A stretch of 64,000 nt of DNA. Source: Mycolicibacterium iranicum (GTDB lineage Bacteria > Actinomycetota > Actinomycetes > Mycobacteriales > Mycobacteriaceae). The position numbers and the translations under genes are program-made. Positions 44,293 to 55,065 of the stretch are shown piece after piece (positions within the stretch are counted from its first letter, which is position 1; the number at the start of each line of letters is the position of its first letter). The notes below the pieces were generated by a model. That model was not told where the DNA came from, ran no database searches, and was given only the letters and a program-made list of their open reading frames with translations. The stretch is from contig NZ_LWCS01000031.1 in assembly GCF_001650495.1 (NCBI RefSeq), positions 1 through 64,000 on the forward strand, given 5' to 3'.

Positions 44293-44753
44293 CCCACATT
44301 CCTCAGCTTCGCGAGCCGCACGGCATCCAGGTCGAGTACCCGCACCTCACCGGACGACGGCTCGTAGCAATGCAGCATTTCGCCCGTGACGTCGACGATC
44401 AACACCCAGTGTCTCGGAATGGTGCGGCCGACGAGCATCGCCACCGGCCACCCCGCACTCAACGCGTCGAGCACGTCGCACAGCCTGTCGCGCCTCCCCC
44501 ACCACAGCCGCCACCGGTAGCGGGCACCTCCGGAGAGAACCGTGATCGCGCGCGCCACCGCAGTCGGCGTCGTCCCCAATCGCCGAGGCCACAGCAGGTT
44601 GATCGATGCATGCACCCGCAACTGCTCATCCGAGAACAGGCCCTGACCTGCCAGCACGGGCCGATAACCGGGGTCGAGGAGCGCGGCCGCCATGACGGCG
44701 ACGGCGGGCCCACACGTCGTTCCGTCCCGTTGGCGCAGCCGCGAGATCTGCAC
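44232..44753 (-). CDS. C39/papain-like cysteine peptidase-fold protein
   Basis: The protein has a likely nucleophile in RQRDGTTCGPAVAVMAA and the His/Asp partner region in AMLVGRTIPRHWVLIVDVTGE followed by LHCYEPSSGEVRVLDL, as in bacterial C39-like peptidase folds. No signal peptide is evident. GTG 44753 is proposed as start; the open frame continues upstream to 44852 but overlaps the acyl-CoA dehydrogenase start. Substrate unknown. Confidence 0.68.
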   Translation of the reverse strand: MQISRLRQRDGTTCGPAVAVMAAALLDPGYRPVLAGQGLFSDEQLRVHASINLLWPRRLGTTPTAVARAITVLSGGARYRWRLWWGRRDRLCDVLDALSAGWPVAMLVGRTIPRHWVLIVDVTGEMLHCYEPSSGEVRVLDLDAVRLAKLRNVGYPRPFAFVLPRLSTRSATA

Positions 44754-44835
44754 CTGTCCACAGTAGGACCGGCGGTTCCAGCCGGGGCGAACCGGGTACC
44801 AGTGAACATGTGTGCACTCAACCCGGGAGTTCCTC

Positions 44836-46218
44836 ATGACCTTCGACATCACCCCGACGGCTGCCCAGCACGACCTCGCACGGCGCGCGCACGAGTTCGC
44901 CGAGGAGGTCGTCCGGCCAGTCGCCGCCGACTACGACCAGCGACAGGAATTTCCGTGGCCGGTCCTGGAAGAGGCGGCATCGCGAGGGTTCTACAGTCCG
45001 CTGTTCTATCGCGATCTCATCGGAGACCCGACGGGTCTGTCGCTGCCGATGTTCATGGAGGAGCTGTTCTGGGGGTGCGCAGGGATCGGACTGGCCGTGG
45101 TGATGCCGGCACTGGCCCTGTCCGCGATCGGCCAGGCCGCATCTCCCGAACAGATGCTGCAGTGGGCGCCGGAGTGTTTCGGCACACCGGGAGATCTCAA
45201 GCTCGCGGCGCTGGCGATCTCGGAGCCCGAGGGCGGCAGTGACGTCCGGAATCTGCGAACCACCGCCCGCCGCGACGGGGACGACTGGATCATCGACGGC
45301 CACAAGATGTGGATCGGCAACGGCGGCATCGCCAACGTCCACGTGGTCAACGCCGTCGTCGACCAGGAGCTCGGCCACAAGGGGCAGGCGCTGTTCGTGG
45401 TGCCGGGAGGCACGCCCGGGCTGGACATGGTGCGCAAGCTCGACAAGCTCGGATGCCGCGCCTCCCACACCGCCGAGTTGAAGTTCAATTCCGTCCGGGT
45501 GCCGGGCGATCACCTGCTGGGCGGGCAGGACAAGCTTGAGCACAAGCTGGCCCGCGCTCGTGAGGCGGTCGAGGGCGGCAAGCATTCGGGCTCCGCCACC
45601 CTGGGCACGTTCGAGCAGACGCGGCCCATGGTCGCCGCTCAGGCCCTCGGGATCACCAGAGCTGCTCTGGAGTACGTCACCGAGTACGCGAACCGGCGCG
45701 AGGCATTCGGGGCGCCGATCATCGACAACCAGGGCATCGCTTTCCCGCTCGCCGACATCGCCACGGCACTGGATGCCGCTCGGCTGCTCACCTGGCGGGC
45801 GTCGTGGATGGCCGCCACGGGTGTGCCGTTCGAACGAGGTGAGGGGTCGATGTCGAAGCTGGCGGCCAGCGAGCTCGCGGTGAAAGCCACCGAGCGTGCG
45901 ATCCAGACCATGGGTGGCTACGGATACGTCAAGGACCACCCCGTGGAGAAGTGGTATCGAGACGCCAAGCTGTACACCATTTTCGAGGGAACCAGTGAGA
46001 TTCAGCGGATGGTCATCTCGAACGCGCTCGGCGCGGCCGACGGCAAGCCGCCGTTGCACGTCGACCTCGAACCGACCGGGGGTCCGATCAACCGTACGTT
46101 CGGCCGAGGCACCCCGATACGAACCCAGGTGGGCGCCTCGGCGCTGTCGATGAAGGACCGCATCCCGTCGCCGATCATGCAGATGGCGATGAAAGTTCTT
46201 CGCCCACCCCGCACATGA
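44836..46218 (+). CDS. Acyl-CoA dehydrogenase (FadE type)
   Basis: The 460-residue flavoenzyme has the FAD-binding ALAISEPEGGSDVRNLRTTARR, the WIGNGG segment, and the C-terminal domain FEQTRPMVAAQALGITRAALEY with the catalytic-Glu region KLYTIFEGTSEIQRMVIS. It introduces the alpha-beta double bond into an acyl-CoA. A C-terminal extension of about 60 residues (GKPPLHVDLEPTGGPINRTFGRG) is longer than usual. The ATG at 44836 is within a good context for homolog N-termini (MTFDITPTAAQHDLA). Confidence 0.93.
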   Translation: MTFDITPTAAQHDLARRAHEFAEEVVRPVAADYDQRQEFPWPVLEEAASRGFYSPLFYRDLIGDPTGLSLPMFMEELFWGCAGIGLAVVMPALALSAIGQAASPEQMLQWAPECFGTPGDLKLAALAISEPEGGSDVRNLRTTARRDGDDWIIDGHKMWIGNGGIANVHVVNAVVDQELGHKGQALFVVPGGTPGLDMVRKLDKLGCRASHTAELKFNSVRVPGDHLLGGQDKLEHKLARAREAVEGGKHSGSATLGTFEQTRPMVAAQALGITRAALEYVTEYANRREAFGAPIIDNQGIAFPLADIATALDAARLLTWRASWMAATGVPFERGEGSMSKLAASELAVKATERAIQTMGGYGYVKDHPVEKWYRDAKLYTIFEGTSEIQRMVISNALGAADGKPPLHVDLEPTGGPINRTFGRGTPIRTQVGASALSMKDRIPSPIMQMAMKVLRPPRT

Positions 46219-46308
46219 ACCCCCGACGTGATCACGCGTTCGATCGCCTCCGGGACGCGGACAAAAAACCCGGTACCCCTGGTTTCGGGTGGGGGCATTC
46301 TGGCAATA

Positions 46309-46322
46309 TTACCGACCGGTAA
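46309..46322. promoter_or_regulatory. TetR-type palindrome upstream of the coupled membrane operon
   Basis: TTACCGACCGGTAA is an inverted repeat with 6-bp arms and a 2-nt centre, ending 29 bp before the ATG at 46352. Operators of this ACCGAC/CGGT kind are common for TetR-family repressors. No regulator gene is adjacent. Confidence 0.5.
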
Positions 46323-46351
46323 GGTTCGGGCTCGCGATGCAGGGGGCAACA

Positions 46352-48208
46352 ATGGAGCATTCTCAGCTGGCGGTATCGGTGCTGGCTCAGCCGTCGGGCG
46401 GTGACGAGGGCGGTGGCACCGCCATCCACGAGATCATCGCGCTGTCGGTGGCCGGGGCGATCGTTGCGGCGATCCTGGTCTGGATCGGGTGGATGCACCG
46501 AAATCACAAGATCACGTGGCTGACCAGCCTCGCCGACTGGATGGGGCACCGGTTCAAACGGCCGTCCTGGGTGGCTCTGCCCGTCGCGTTGTTCACGTCG
46601 TCGATCATCTGCGCGCTGTTCGGCTTCATCTGGGACGTCAGCCTGCACATCGGCAACGGCCGCGATGACGGCGCGCTGGCCAACCCGGCCCACTACTTCA
46701 TCCTGATCGGCCTGTTCGGCATCTTCGTGGCCGGCTGCACCGCGATGGTGCTGCCGCTGGGCGCAGAGAACCGGCCGGGCCCGGCTGCGGTCCGCATCAC
46801 CGACGACTGGTACGCGCCGGTCGGCGGCATCGTGATGGCGGGCTGCGGCCTGTACGCGCTTCTCGGCTTCCCGCTCGACGACGTCTGGCACCGCATTTTC
46901 GGCCAGGACGTCACGCTGTGGGGGCCGACCCACCTGATGATGATCGGCGGGGCGGGCTTTTCGACGCTGGCGGCGGCCTACCTGGAGTACGAGGGCAAGC
47001 GCTCGGTCGCGCCCGACATTCCGCGCGACGGCATCGGTCTGAAGTTCGTTCTCTACCTCGCGTTCGCGGGCGTCCTGATCGGCGCCTCCGTCTACCAGAT
47101 CGAATTCGACTTCGGCGTTCCGCAGTTCCGCCAGGTTTTTCAGCCGATGCTCATCGCCGCGGCTGCTGCCCTGGCGCTGGTGATGGCCCGGATCTTCCTG
47201 GGCCGGGGCGCCGCGCTGATCGCAGCGGTGATCGCCATCGGATTGCGCGGCATCGTGGCGTTCCTGGTAGCACCGGTGCTCGACGCACCGGTCAACTGGT
47301 TTCCGCTCTATCTCGGCGCCGCACTGGTCGTCGAGCTGGTCGCGCTGACGCCATTGTTCAAGCGGCCCATAGTCTTCGGCGCGGTTTCCGGTCTCGGCAT
47401 CGCGACCGTCGGGCTGTGGATCGAGTCCCTGTGGATCAACGCCGTGTACCCGCTGGCGTGGCCGACGAGCATCTGGCCCGAGGCGCTCGGCATGGCGATT
47501 CCGGTTGCGGTCCTGGTCGGCGCCTGCGGCGCGATGGCCGGCATGGTGATCACCGGTCAGCGAATCCCGGGACGCAAGCTCGGCGCCGGACTGGTCGCCC
47601 TGACCGTGCTGGTCATCGGCGTCGCAGCCGCCAACGGCCTGCGCTACAACACACCGCAGGACGCGACCGCGTCGGTGACGCTCACCGAGGCGCAGGGGCC
47701 TGGTGAGGGGCGCTACGTCACCGCCGACGTACGGTTCAACCCGCCGAACGTCATCAGCGACAACCCCAACTGGGTGGCCGTACTCGGCTGGCAGGGCGGA
47801 CTGGCCAACCAGACGGGCCAGTTCGTGGACCCGCTGGAGAAGGTCGGCCCAGGCCACTACGTATCGACCGAGCCCATGCCGGTGTCGGGGACGTGGAAGA
47901 CGCTGCTTCGCGTTCACGACGGACGCACGCTCACGGCGGTCCCGATCTACCTTGCGGGTGACCCCGGCATCGGTGCGCAGGAGGTGCCGGCCGAGGCTCA
48001 GTTCACGCGGCCGTTCGTCTCCGAGATCACGATCCTCCAGCGCGAGCGCAGCCCGGACATTCCCGCGTCGTTGTGGCTGATCGGCTGTCTGGTGGTGCTG
48101 GTCTGCAGTCTCGCGATGATCGCCGGAATCACCTGGGGCGGTGGGCGAATCAACAACAGCGAGTCCAGCGGCAGCGAGGCCGAGTACCAGCCGTCCGTTC
48201 AGGCATGA
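46352..48208 (+). CDS. Large polytopic membrane protein with C-terminal extracytoplasmic domain, unknown
   Basis: The 618-residue protein has about eleven hydrophobic helices up to residue 440, an external beta-rich domain of about 150 residues (RYVTADVRFNPPNVISDNPNWVAVLGWQGGL, GTWKTLLRVHDGRTLTAVPIYL) and a final helix (SLWLIGCLVVLVCSLAMIAGITWGG). Several His in loops (HRNHKITW, NPAHYF, GPTHLMMIGG) could bind metal. ATG 46352 has GGGGG 6 nt upstream. Its stop overlaps the next start. I do not recognise a characterised family. Confidence 0.8.
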   Translation: MEHSQLAVSVLAQPSGGDEGGGTAIHEIIALSVAGAIVAAILVWIGWMHRNHKITWLTSLADWMGHRFKRPSWVALPVALFTSSIICALFGFIWDVSLHIGNGRDDGALANPAHYFILIGLFGIFVAGCTAMVLPLGAENRPGPAAVRITDDWYAPVGGIVMAGCGLYALLGFPLDDVWHRIFGQDVTLWGPTHLMMIGGAGFSTLAAAYLEYEGKRSVAPDIPRDGIGLKFVLYLAFAGVLIGASVYQIEFDFGVPQFRQVFQPMLIAAAAALALVMARIFLGRGAALIAAVIAIGLRGIVAFLVAPVLDAPVNWFPLYLGAALVVELVALTPLFKRPIVFGAVSGLGIATVGLWIESLWINAVYPLAWPTSIWPEALGMAIPVAVLVGACGAMAGMVITGQRIPGRKLGAGLVALTVLVIGVAAANGLRYNTPQDATASVTLTEAQGPGEGRYVTADVRFNPPNVISDNPNWVAVLGWQGGLANQTGQFVDPLEKVGPGHYVSTEPMPVSGTWKTLLRVHDGRTLTAVPIYLAGDPGIGAQEVPAEAQFTRPFVSEITILQRERSPDIPASLWLIGCLVVLVCSLAMIAGITWGGGRINNSESSGSEAEYQPSVQA

Positions 48209-48354
48209 GCCCGAAACCAGAGGTGGTCTTCCTCGCCGACCATCCCATCTGGCTCGCGGTACCCGCGTTCGCGCCCGCCATCGTCGTGGCCGGGGTGATC
48301 GTCTACATCGCTGCGAAGAATCGGCGCAAACCCGACCGAGACAGGGAACAGTGA
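48205..48354 (+). CDS. Small single-helix membrane protein (49 aa)
   Basis: The product reads MSPKPEVVFLADHPIWLAV with one helix (AFAPAIVVAGVIVYIAA) and a basic Lys/Arg tail (KNRRKPDRDRE). Its ATG overlaps the previous stop (ATGA) and its stop overlaps the next GTG (GTGA). Such small helices often act as assembly subunits of membrane complexes. Confidence 0.8.
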   Translation: MSPKPEVVFLADHPIWLAVPAFAPAIVVAGVIVYIAAKNRRKPDRDREQ

Positions 48355-48782
48355 GAACAACTGCACAAGGATTCGTGGCTGTATCGGCTGCCCTGTCGGC
48401 AGCGGCACTACTGCTCGCCGGCTGCGGAAGCAGCACCGAAACAGCGGACACGGCAACACAATCCGGTGCCTCGACGGTGAATCCCTCCGAGATGACCGAC
48501 GCGCAGAATCCGCCTGAGCGGCTGGTCATCGACGTCACCATCAAGGGCGGCGAGGTCACCCCCACCAACGAGCAACTGCAGGCCGGCCTCAACGAGCAGA
48601 TCGTGATCCGCGTCGACAGCGATGCCGTCGACGAGTTGCACGTGCACTCCTCTCCCGACCACACTTTCCCCGTCGCCATCGGGCCGGCTCAGTCGTTCCA
48701 GTTCAGCGTCGGCGTCCCAGGGCGCGTCGACGTCGAACTGCACGACCTGGGCACCACAATCGCCACCATCCAGGTGCAGTGA
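48351..48782 (+). CDS. Lipoprotein with cupredoxin-like domain
   Basis: The 143-residue protein starts at GTG and has a lipoprotein signal ending ALLLAGCGSS. The mature part is a short beta-barrel type: RLVIDVTIKGGEVTPTNEQLQ, EQIVIRVDSDAVDELHVHSSPDHTFPV, FQFSVGVPGRVDVELHDLGTTIATIQV. This matches EfeO/cupredoxin-like domains; the HVHSSPDH run offers metal ligands but no Cys ligand is present apart from the lipid-bearing one. Coupled on both sides. Confidence 0.85.
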   Translation: MRTTAQGFVAVSAALSAAALLLAGCGSSTETADTATQSGASTVNPSEMTDAQNPPERLVIDVTIKGGEVTPTNEQLQAGLNEQIVIRVDSDAVDELHVHSSPDHTFPVAIGPAQSFQFSVGVPGRVDVELHDLGTTIATIQVQ

Positions 48783-50065
48783 CCTCTCAGGTTCTGGCTC
48801 ACGGTCTCGGCGGATCGGCGGATCTCCCGATTCCGTTCACCTACGCGCTGATCGGTGCCGCCTGGGCTTTGACGTTCACCTTCGCTGTCGTCGCGCTGGC
48901 ATGGCGCAAGCCACGGTTCGACCCGGCCCGGCCCGGTCGGCCCCTGCCCCAGTGGGTGACCCGCGCCGTCGACGCGCCGGCGACGCGCTGGTTGCTCGCC
49001 GCAACGGCCCTACTTCTCACCGGCTGGATCGCCGCCGCCGCGTTCTTCGGTCCACAGAATGTCGAAAATCCGCTTCCCGGCGTGTTTTACGTGCTGATGT
49101 GGGTCGGCCTGGTGGCTCTCTCGGTCGCCATCGGCCCGGTGTGGCGGGTGCTCTCACCGGTGCGGGCGCTGCACCGAGTCCTCGGGGGCCGCACCTTCGG
49201 TGGCACCTATCCCGATGCGCTCGGCTATTGGCCGGCGGCAGCAGGTTTGTTCGCCTTCGTGTGGTTAGAGCTCGCAAGCCCCGACCCGGGATCCCTCGGC
49301 GCGATCCGGACGTGGCTGCTCGTCTACCTCGCCGTGACGCTGGCCGGTGCGCTCTGGTGCGGCACCCGGTGGTGTGCGCGCGCCGACCCGTTCGAGGTCT
49401 ACGGCATTGTCGCGTCCCGGTTCTCGCCCTTCCGCCGCAACGCAGACGGTCGGATCGCGTTCGGTAATCCGTTCGACAACCTGCCGACGTTGCCGGTGCG
49501 GCCCGGGATCGTCGCCGTGCTGTCGGTGCTGTTGGGATCCACGGCGTTCGACAGCTTTTCAGCGCTGCCCAAGATGCGCAGCTTCGTCGACCGGGTGACC
49601 GACACGGCGTTCGCCGCGAGCGCGTTGCGGACCGCCGGGTTGCTGCTGTTCATCATCATCGTCGCGGTGACGTTCAGCCTCGCGGCACGCGCCACCGGGG
49701 GTGTCGATGCCGGCACGCGTCGGAAACTTCCTGGCCTGCTTGCGCATTCGCTGATTCCGATCGTGCTGGGGTACGTGTTCGCCCACTACCTGACCTACCT
49801 GGTGGAGCGGGGCCAGCAGACGGTGCACCGGCTGTTCGGGATGGCTGATGCCGAAGTGCTGTACCTCCTCTCCATGCATCCCGCCGTGCTGGCAACGCTG
49901 AAGGTGGGGTTCGTGGTCGCCGGCCACGTGGCCGGGGTGATCGCCGCCCACGACCGGGCCCTGGCAGTGCTTCCGGAGCGTCATCAGCTCACCGGGCAGT
50001 TGGCGATGATGCTGGTGATGGTCGGTTACACGTTCACAGGTTTGTATCTGCTTTTCGGCGGCTGA
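48779..50065 (+). CDS. Polytopic membrane protein, last gene of the coupled operon
   Basis: The 428-residue protein has about nine helices and conserved-looking His in or near them (VLAHGLGG at the N-terminus, LLAHSLIPIVLGYVFAHYLTYLVERG, VVAGHVAGVIAAHDRALAVLPERH). Several paired His about 13 residues apart in the last third could bind heme or copper. It starts at GTG overlapping the lipoprotein stop. Function is unknown; a redox or metal-handling role with the lipoprotein is an inference. Confidence 0.8.
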   Translation: MTSQVLAHGLGGSADLPIPFTYALIGAAWALTFTFAVVALAWRKPRFDPARPGRPLPQWVTRAVDAPATRWLLAATALLLTGWIAAAAFFGPQNVENPLPGVFYVLMWVGLVALSVAIGPVWRVLSPVRALHRVLGGRTFGGTYPDALGYWPAAAGLFAFVWLELASPDPGSLGAIRTWLLVYLAVTLAGALWCGTRWCARADPFEVYGIVASRFSPFRRNADGRIAFGNPFDNLPTLPVRPGIVAVLSVLLGSTAFDSFSALPKMRSFVDRVTDTAFAASALRTAGLLLFIIIVAVTFSLAARATGGVDAGTRRKLPGLLAHSLIPIVLGYVFAHYLTYLVERGQQTVHRLFGMADAEVLYLLSMHPAVLATLKVGFVVAGHVAGVIAAHDRALAVLPERHQLTGQLAMMLVMVGYTFTGLYLLFGG

Positions 50066-50079
50066 TCTAGAATTTTCAG

Positions 50080-50757
50080 GTGACAAGCGAGGACTCCTTG
50101 GAGCAGGCGCTTGCCGGCGGCGCACCTGAGCGGGTCGGCTGGTTCCGGTTCTACTTCGCCGACGAACGCTGGGAGTGGTCCGAGCAAGTGCAGATCCTGC
50201 ACGGTTATGAGCCCGGTTCCGTCACGCCCACAACTGAATTGGTGCTGGCACACAAGCATCCGGACGACCGCCAGCAGGTGGCCGGCACGCTGGAGGAGAT
50301 GCGGCGCACCCACCGCACCTTCTCCACCCGGCACCGCATCATCGACACCCGCGGCGGCATCCACGAGGTGGTTGTCATCGGCGATCAGCTCCTCGATGAC
50401 ACGGGCCGACTCATCGGCACGCACGGCTTCTACGTCGACTTGACACCGACCGAGGCGCAAACCGCGGTGATGGTTTCGGCTGCAGTGGCCGAGATCACCG
50501 AGAACCGCGCGGTCATCGAACAGGTCAAGGGCATGCTGATGCTGATCTACCGCGTCGATGCGGCGGCAGCGTTCGACCTGCTCCGCTGGCGGTCGCAGGA
50601 GACCAACGTCAAACTGCGTGTGCTCGCCGAACAGTTGCTGGCCGCGTACAGCGAGCTCGTGTACGACGAGACGCTTCCGCCGCGCGCGGCATTCGACCAT
50701 CTGCTGCTCACGGCACATCAGCGCGTGGAGCGCCGCGACGCTACCGTGAAGCCATGA
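50080..50757 (+). CDS. PAS-ANTAR RNA-binding antiterminator
   Basis: The 225-residue protein has an N-terminal PAS domain (WEWSEQVQILHGYEPGSV, HPDDRQQVAGTLEEM, FSTRHRIIDTRGGIHEV) and a C-terminal ANTAR domain (NRAVIEQVKGMLMLIYRVDAAAAFDLLRWRSQETNVKLRVLAEQLL). ANTAR proteins bind paired RNA hairpins and stop termination in response to a signal. It begins at GTG 14 nt after the operon above and its stop overlaps pncA (ATGA). Confidence 0.93.
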   Translation: MTSEDSLEQALAGGAPERVGWFRFYFADERWEWSEQVQILHGYEPGSVTPTTELVLAHKHPDDRQQVAGTLEEMRRTHRTFSTRHRIIDTRGGIHEVVVIGDQLLDDTGRLIGTHGFYVDLTPTEAQTAVMVSAAVAEITENRAVIEQVKGMLMLIYRVDAAAAFDLLRWRSQETNVKLRVLAEQLLAAYSELVYDETLPPRAAFDHLLLTAHQRVERRDATVKP

Positions 50758-51308
50758 AGGCGCTGATCATCGTCGACGTGCAGAACGACTTCTGCGAGGG
50801 CGGCTCGTTGGCCGTCGACGGCGGAGCGGCGGTGGCCAGAGGCATCAACGACCTTCTCGCCGCTGCGCACGATTACGGACATGTGGTGGCCACCAAGGAT
50901 TTTCACATCGATCCCGGCTCGCACTTCTCGGCCAGTCCCGACTTCGTCGACTCGTGGCCGGTGCACTGCGTAGCGGAGACGCCCGGTGCCGACTTCCACC
51001 CCGACCTCGACATCGCGCCGATAGAAGCCGTCTTCACAAAGGGCCACTACTCGGCCGCCTACAGCGGCTTCGAGGGTGCCGACGACGACGGTACGGCACT
51101 GGCCGACTGGCTCCGTCGACGCGACGTCACCGACGTCGATGTGGTGGGCATCGCAACCGACCACTGCGTGAGAGCCACGGCCGCCGATGCCGCCGCCAAC
51201 GGATTCACCACCAGAGTCCTGCTGAACCTGACAGCCGGTGTCTCGCCGACCACGACCGCCGACGCCGTCGACGCGATGCGCGCTGCCGGGGTCGAGGTGA
51301 CCGGCTGA
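50754..51308 (+). CDS. pncA: Nicotinamidase/pyrazinamidase PncA
   Basis: The 184-residue enzyme has the catalytic triad Asp8 (MKALIIVDVQNDF), Lys in EAVFTKGHYSAAYSGFEG and Cys in TDHCVRATAADA, and the metal site KDFHIDPGSHF plus WPVHCV. It hydrolyses nicotinamide to nicotinate and activates pyrazinamide. Its start overlaps the PAS-ANTAR stop, an unusual coupling that would place NAD salvage under the same transcript as an RNA-binding regulator. Confidence 0.97.
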   Translation: MKALIIVDVQNDFCEGGSLAVDGGAAVARGINDLLAAAHDYGHVVATKDFHIDPGSHFSASPDFVDSWPVHCVAETPGADFHPDLDIAPIEAVFTKGHYSAAYSGFEGADDDGTALADWLRRRDVTDVDVVGIATDHCVRATAADAAANGFTTRVLLNLTAGVSPTTTADAVDAMRAAGVEVTG

Positions 51309-51376
51309 ACCGGACCCAATTGTTTGCAATGCCCGTTAATTGGGCAGTTTCGCGTTGACCGGAAGGAAGGTGTTCT

Positions 51377-53527
<2,151 letters not shown>

Positions 53528-53617
53528 TCACTGCGTGAAAGCTGTTGTGCGCCATCACGCTTATGCAGGCCCGCATCAGGATTTCGTATGTTAGCTTGAA
53601 GTTGCTGTTGCAACCGT

Positions 53618-53632
53618 GGCCGCTGAGCGGCC
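53618..53632. other. Hairpin-forming palindrome between glgX and maltokinase
   Basis: GGCCGCTGAGCGGCC can fold into a tight hairpin; TCGAGTTT follows on the plus strand. It may help end glgX transcription, though the T tract is weak. The gap 53528-53741 shows no gene. Confidence 0.35.
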
Positions 53633-53741
53633 ATCGAGTTTCTGTGTGCCACCGGCCGGGCGGGCCGGGTGTAGGAGCCGAAGAGCGGCGGCGACCTACC
53701 TGGCGGCCACGGTTGCCAGCTTGGTCGCGGCGGTGCCGGCC

Positions 53742-55031
53742 CTAGCCGGCGAGAATGCGGTCGATCGAGCGGATCGGGATCGGCAGCCACGACGGACGGA
53801 ACCGGGCCTCGTATGCGGCTTCGTACACTGCTTTGTCCAGCTCGTAGGCCGCCAGCACGTCGGCGGAGTCCCTGGGGTCCGTTCCGGTGACCGCCGCGTA
53901 GCCACGGCAGAACGCGTCGCTGTTGCGCTCCACCCAACCCTGGGCTTGCTCGGCCTTCTCGGGGTCACGGTACTGATAGGCGGCGTACTCGAACGATCGG
54001 AGCACGCCGGCCACATCTCGAAGCGGCGAGTCCGGCCTGCGGCGTTCCTCCAGGGGTTGGCCGGGTTCGCCCTCGAAGTCGATCAGCAGCCAGTTCTCCG
54101 GGGTGCGCAGCACCTGGCCGAGGTGAAGGTCGCCGTGTACGCGCTGCACGGTGATCGCCTTCCCCGCGAGCTTGCTGTACCGCTCCTCGATCAGTGGGAC
54201 GTGGGATTCGAGGACCGGCGCGGCCTGCGCGGCGGACGCCAGTCGCTGCAGAGACGTCTCGACCGGGAACTGTTCCTCGGACGCGCCCAAGGTGTCGGCC
54301 AGCGTGGCGTGTACCGACGCGACCGCCTGGCCGAGCCGGTAGGACTCGTCAGAGAAGTCTCCACCCACCCGGTCGGCGAACAGTTCCTGGGTGCTGGCCG
54401 TCGCCATGTCCCAGCCTTCCGCACTGTTGGCCGCGAACGCGGTGACCATACCGAGGGCACACTGCTCGGCCCCCTCGCGCGCCGCCGACGTTTCGTAGGA
54501 CCCGAGCAGTGTGGCCACGTGCGTGTTGCCCGCGCGGGCGAGGACGCGGTTGAGTTCGATATCGGGGTTGATGCCCGGGGTGACTCGTCGGAACACCTTC
54601 AGCATGGCGTCTTTTCCGAAAATCACGCTGGTGTTGCTCTGCTCGGCTCCCGACACCTTCGGCGGCGCGTCCATCGGCAGTGCCACGTTGGGTTCCCTGC
54701 TGAATGTCAGGCCCTCGACCGTGGCCGACGAGTCGATCAACGACAGCAGGTGCCGCGCAGACCGTGGGTCGAACAGCGCGTCGTAAGCGAAACGACCGCC
54801 GTCGCTACCGATCAGAGCGGCCTCGGGACGGCCGTCGACGGGTGCGTCCTCCCAGCGGACCAGCACCTGGTAGCGCTCCGTGAACCCGTCGACGTAGGTG
54901 ACGTCGAGCAGTACGTGCTCGAAGTTCTCGCCGAGCGCCGTCACCGAGGATGGTTCGGCCGAGGCGAGTTGACGGGTACGGCCGGCGTACCAGCGCCGGT
55001 GAATGATCCATTCGCCGAATGCCAGCGTCAT
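53742..55031 (-). CDS. mak: Maltokinase
   Basis: The 429-residue kinase makes maltose-1-phosphate from maltose and ATP for the GlgE route to alpha-glucan. The kinase core is visible: ITVQRVHGDLHLGQVLRT (catalytic loop) and WLLIDFEGEPGQPLEERRRPDSPLRDVAG (metal-binding Asp and the Glu-Arg-rich loop). The N-terminal cap with WIIHRRWYAGRTRQL is present. Trehalose synthase (treS), the usual upstream partner in mycobacteria, is missing here; a proline-rich secreted protein gene is found instead. Confidence 0.92.
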   Translation of the reverse strand: MTLAFGEWIIHRRWYAGRTRQLASAEPSSVTALGENFEHVLLDVTYVDGFTERYQVLVRWEDAPVDGRPEAALIGSDGGRFAYDALFDPRSARHLLSLIDSSATVEGLTFSREPNVALPMDAPPKVSGAEQSNTSVIFGKDAMLKVFRRVTPGINPDIELNRVLARAGNTHVATLLGSYETSAAREGAEQCALGMVTAFAANSAEGWDMATASTQELFADRVGGDFSDESYRLGQAVASVHATLADTLGASEEQFPVETSLQRLASAAQAAPVLESHVPLIEERYSKLAGKAITVQRVHGDLHLGQVLRTPENWLLIDFEGEPGQPLEERRRPDSPLRDVAGVLRSFEYAAYQYRDPEKAEQAQGWVERNSDAFCRGYAAVTGTDPRDSADVLAAYELDKAVYEAAYEARFRPSWLPIPIRSIDRILAG

Positions 55032-55065
55032 GGTCTGGAACCTACCCAGGTCGACCGGAAAACAA

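Noticed and set aside
46232..48679. 815-codon open frame on the minus strand opposite the coupled membrane operon
   Set aside because: The product is a run of Asp, Arg, Gln and His typical of antisense translation, while the plus strand shows coupled genes with membrane helices and a lipobox.
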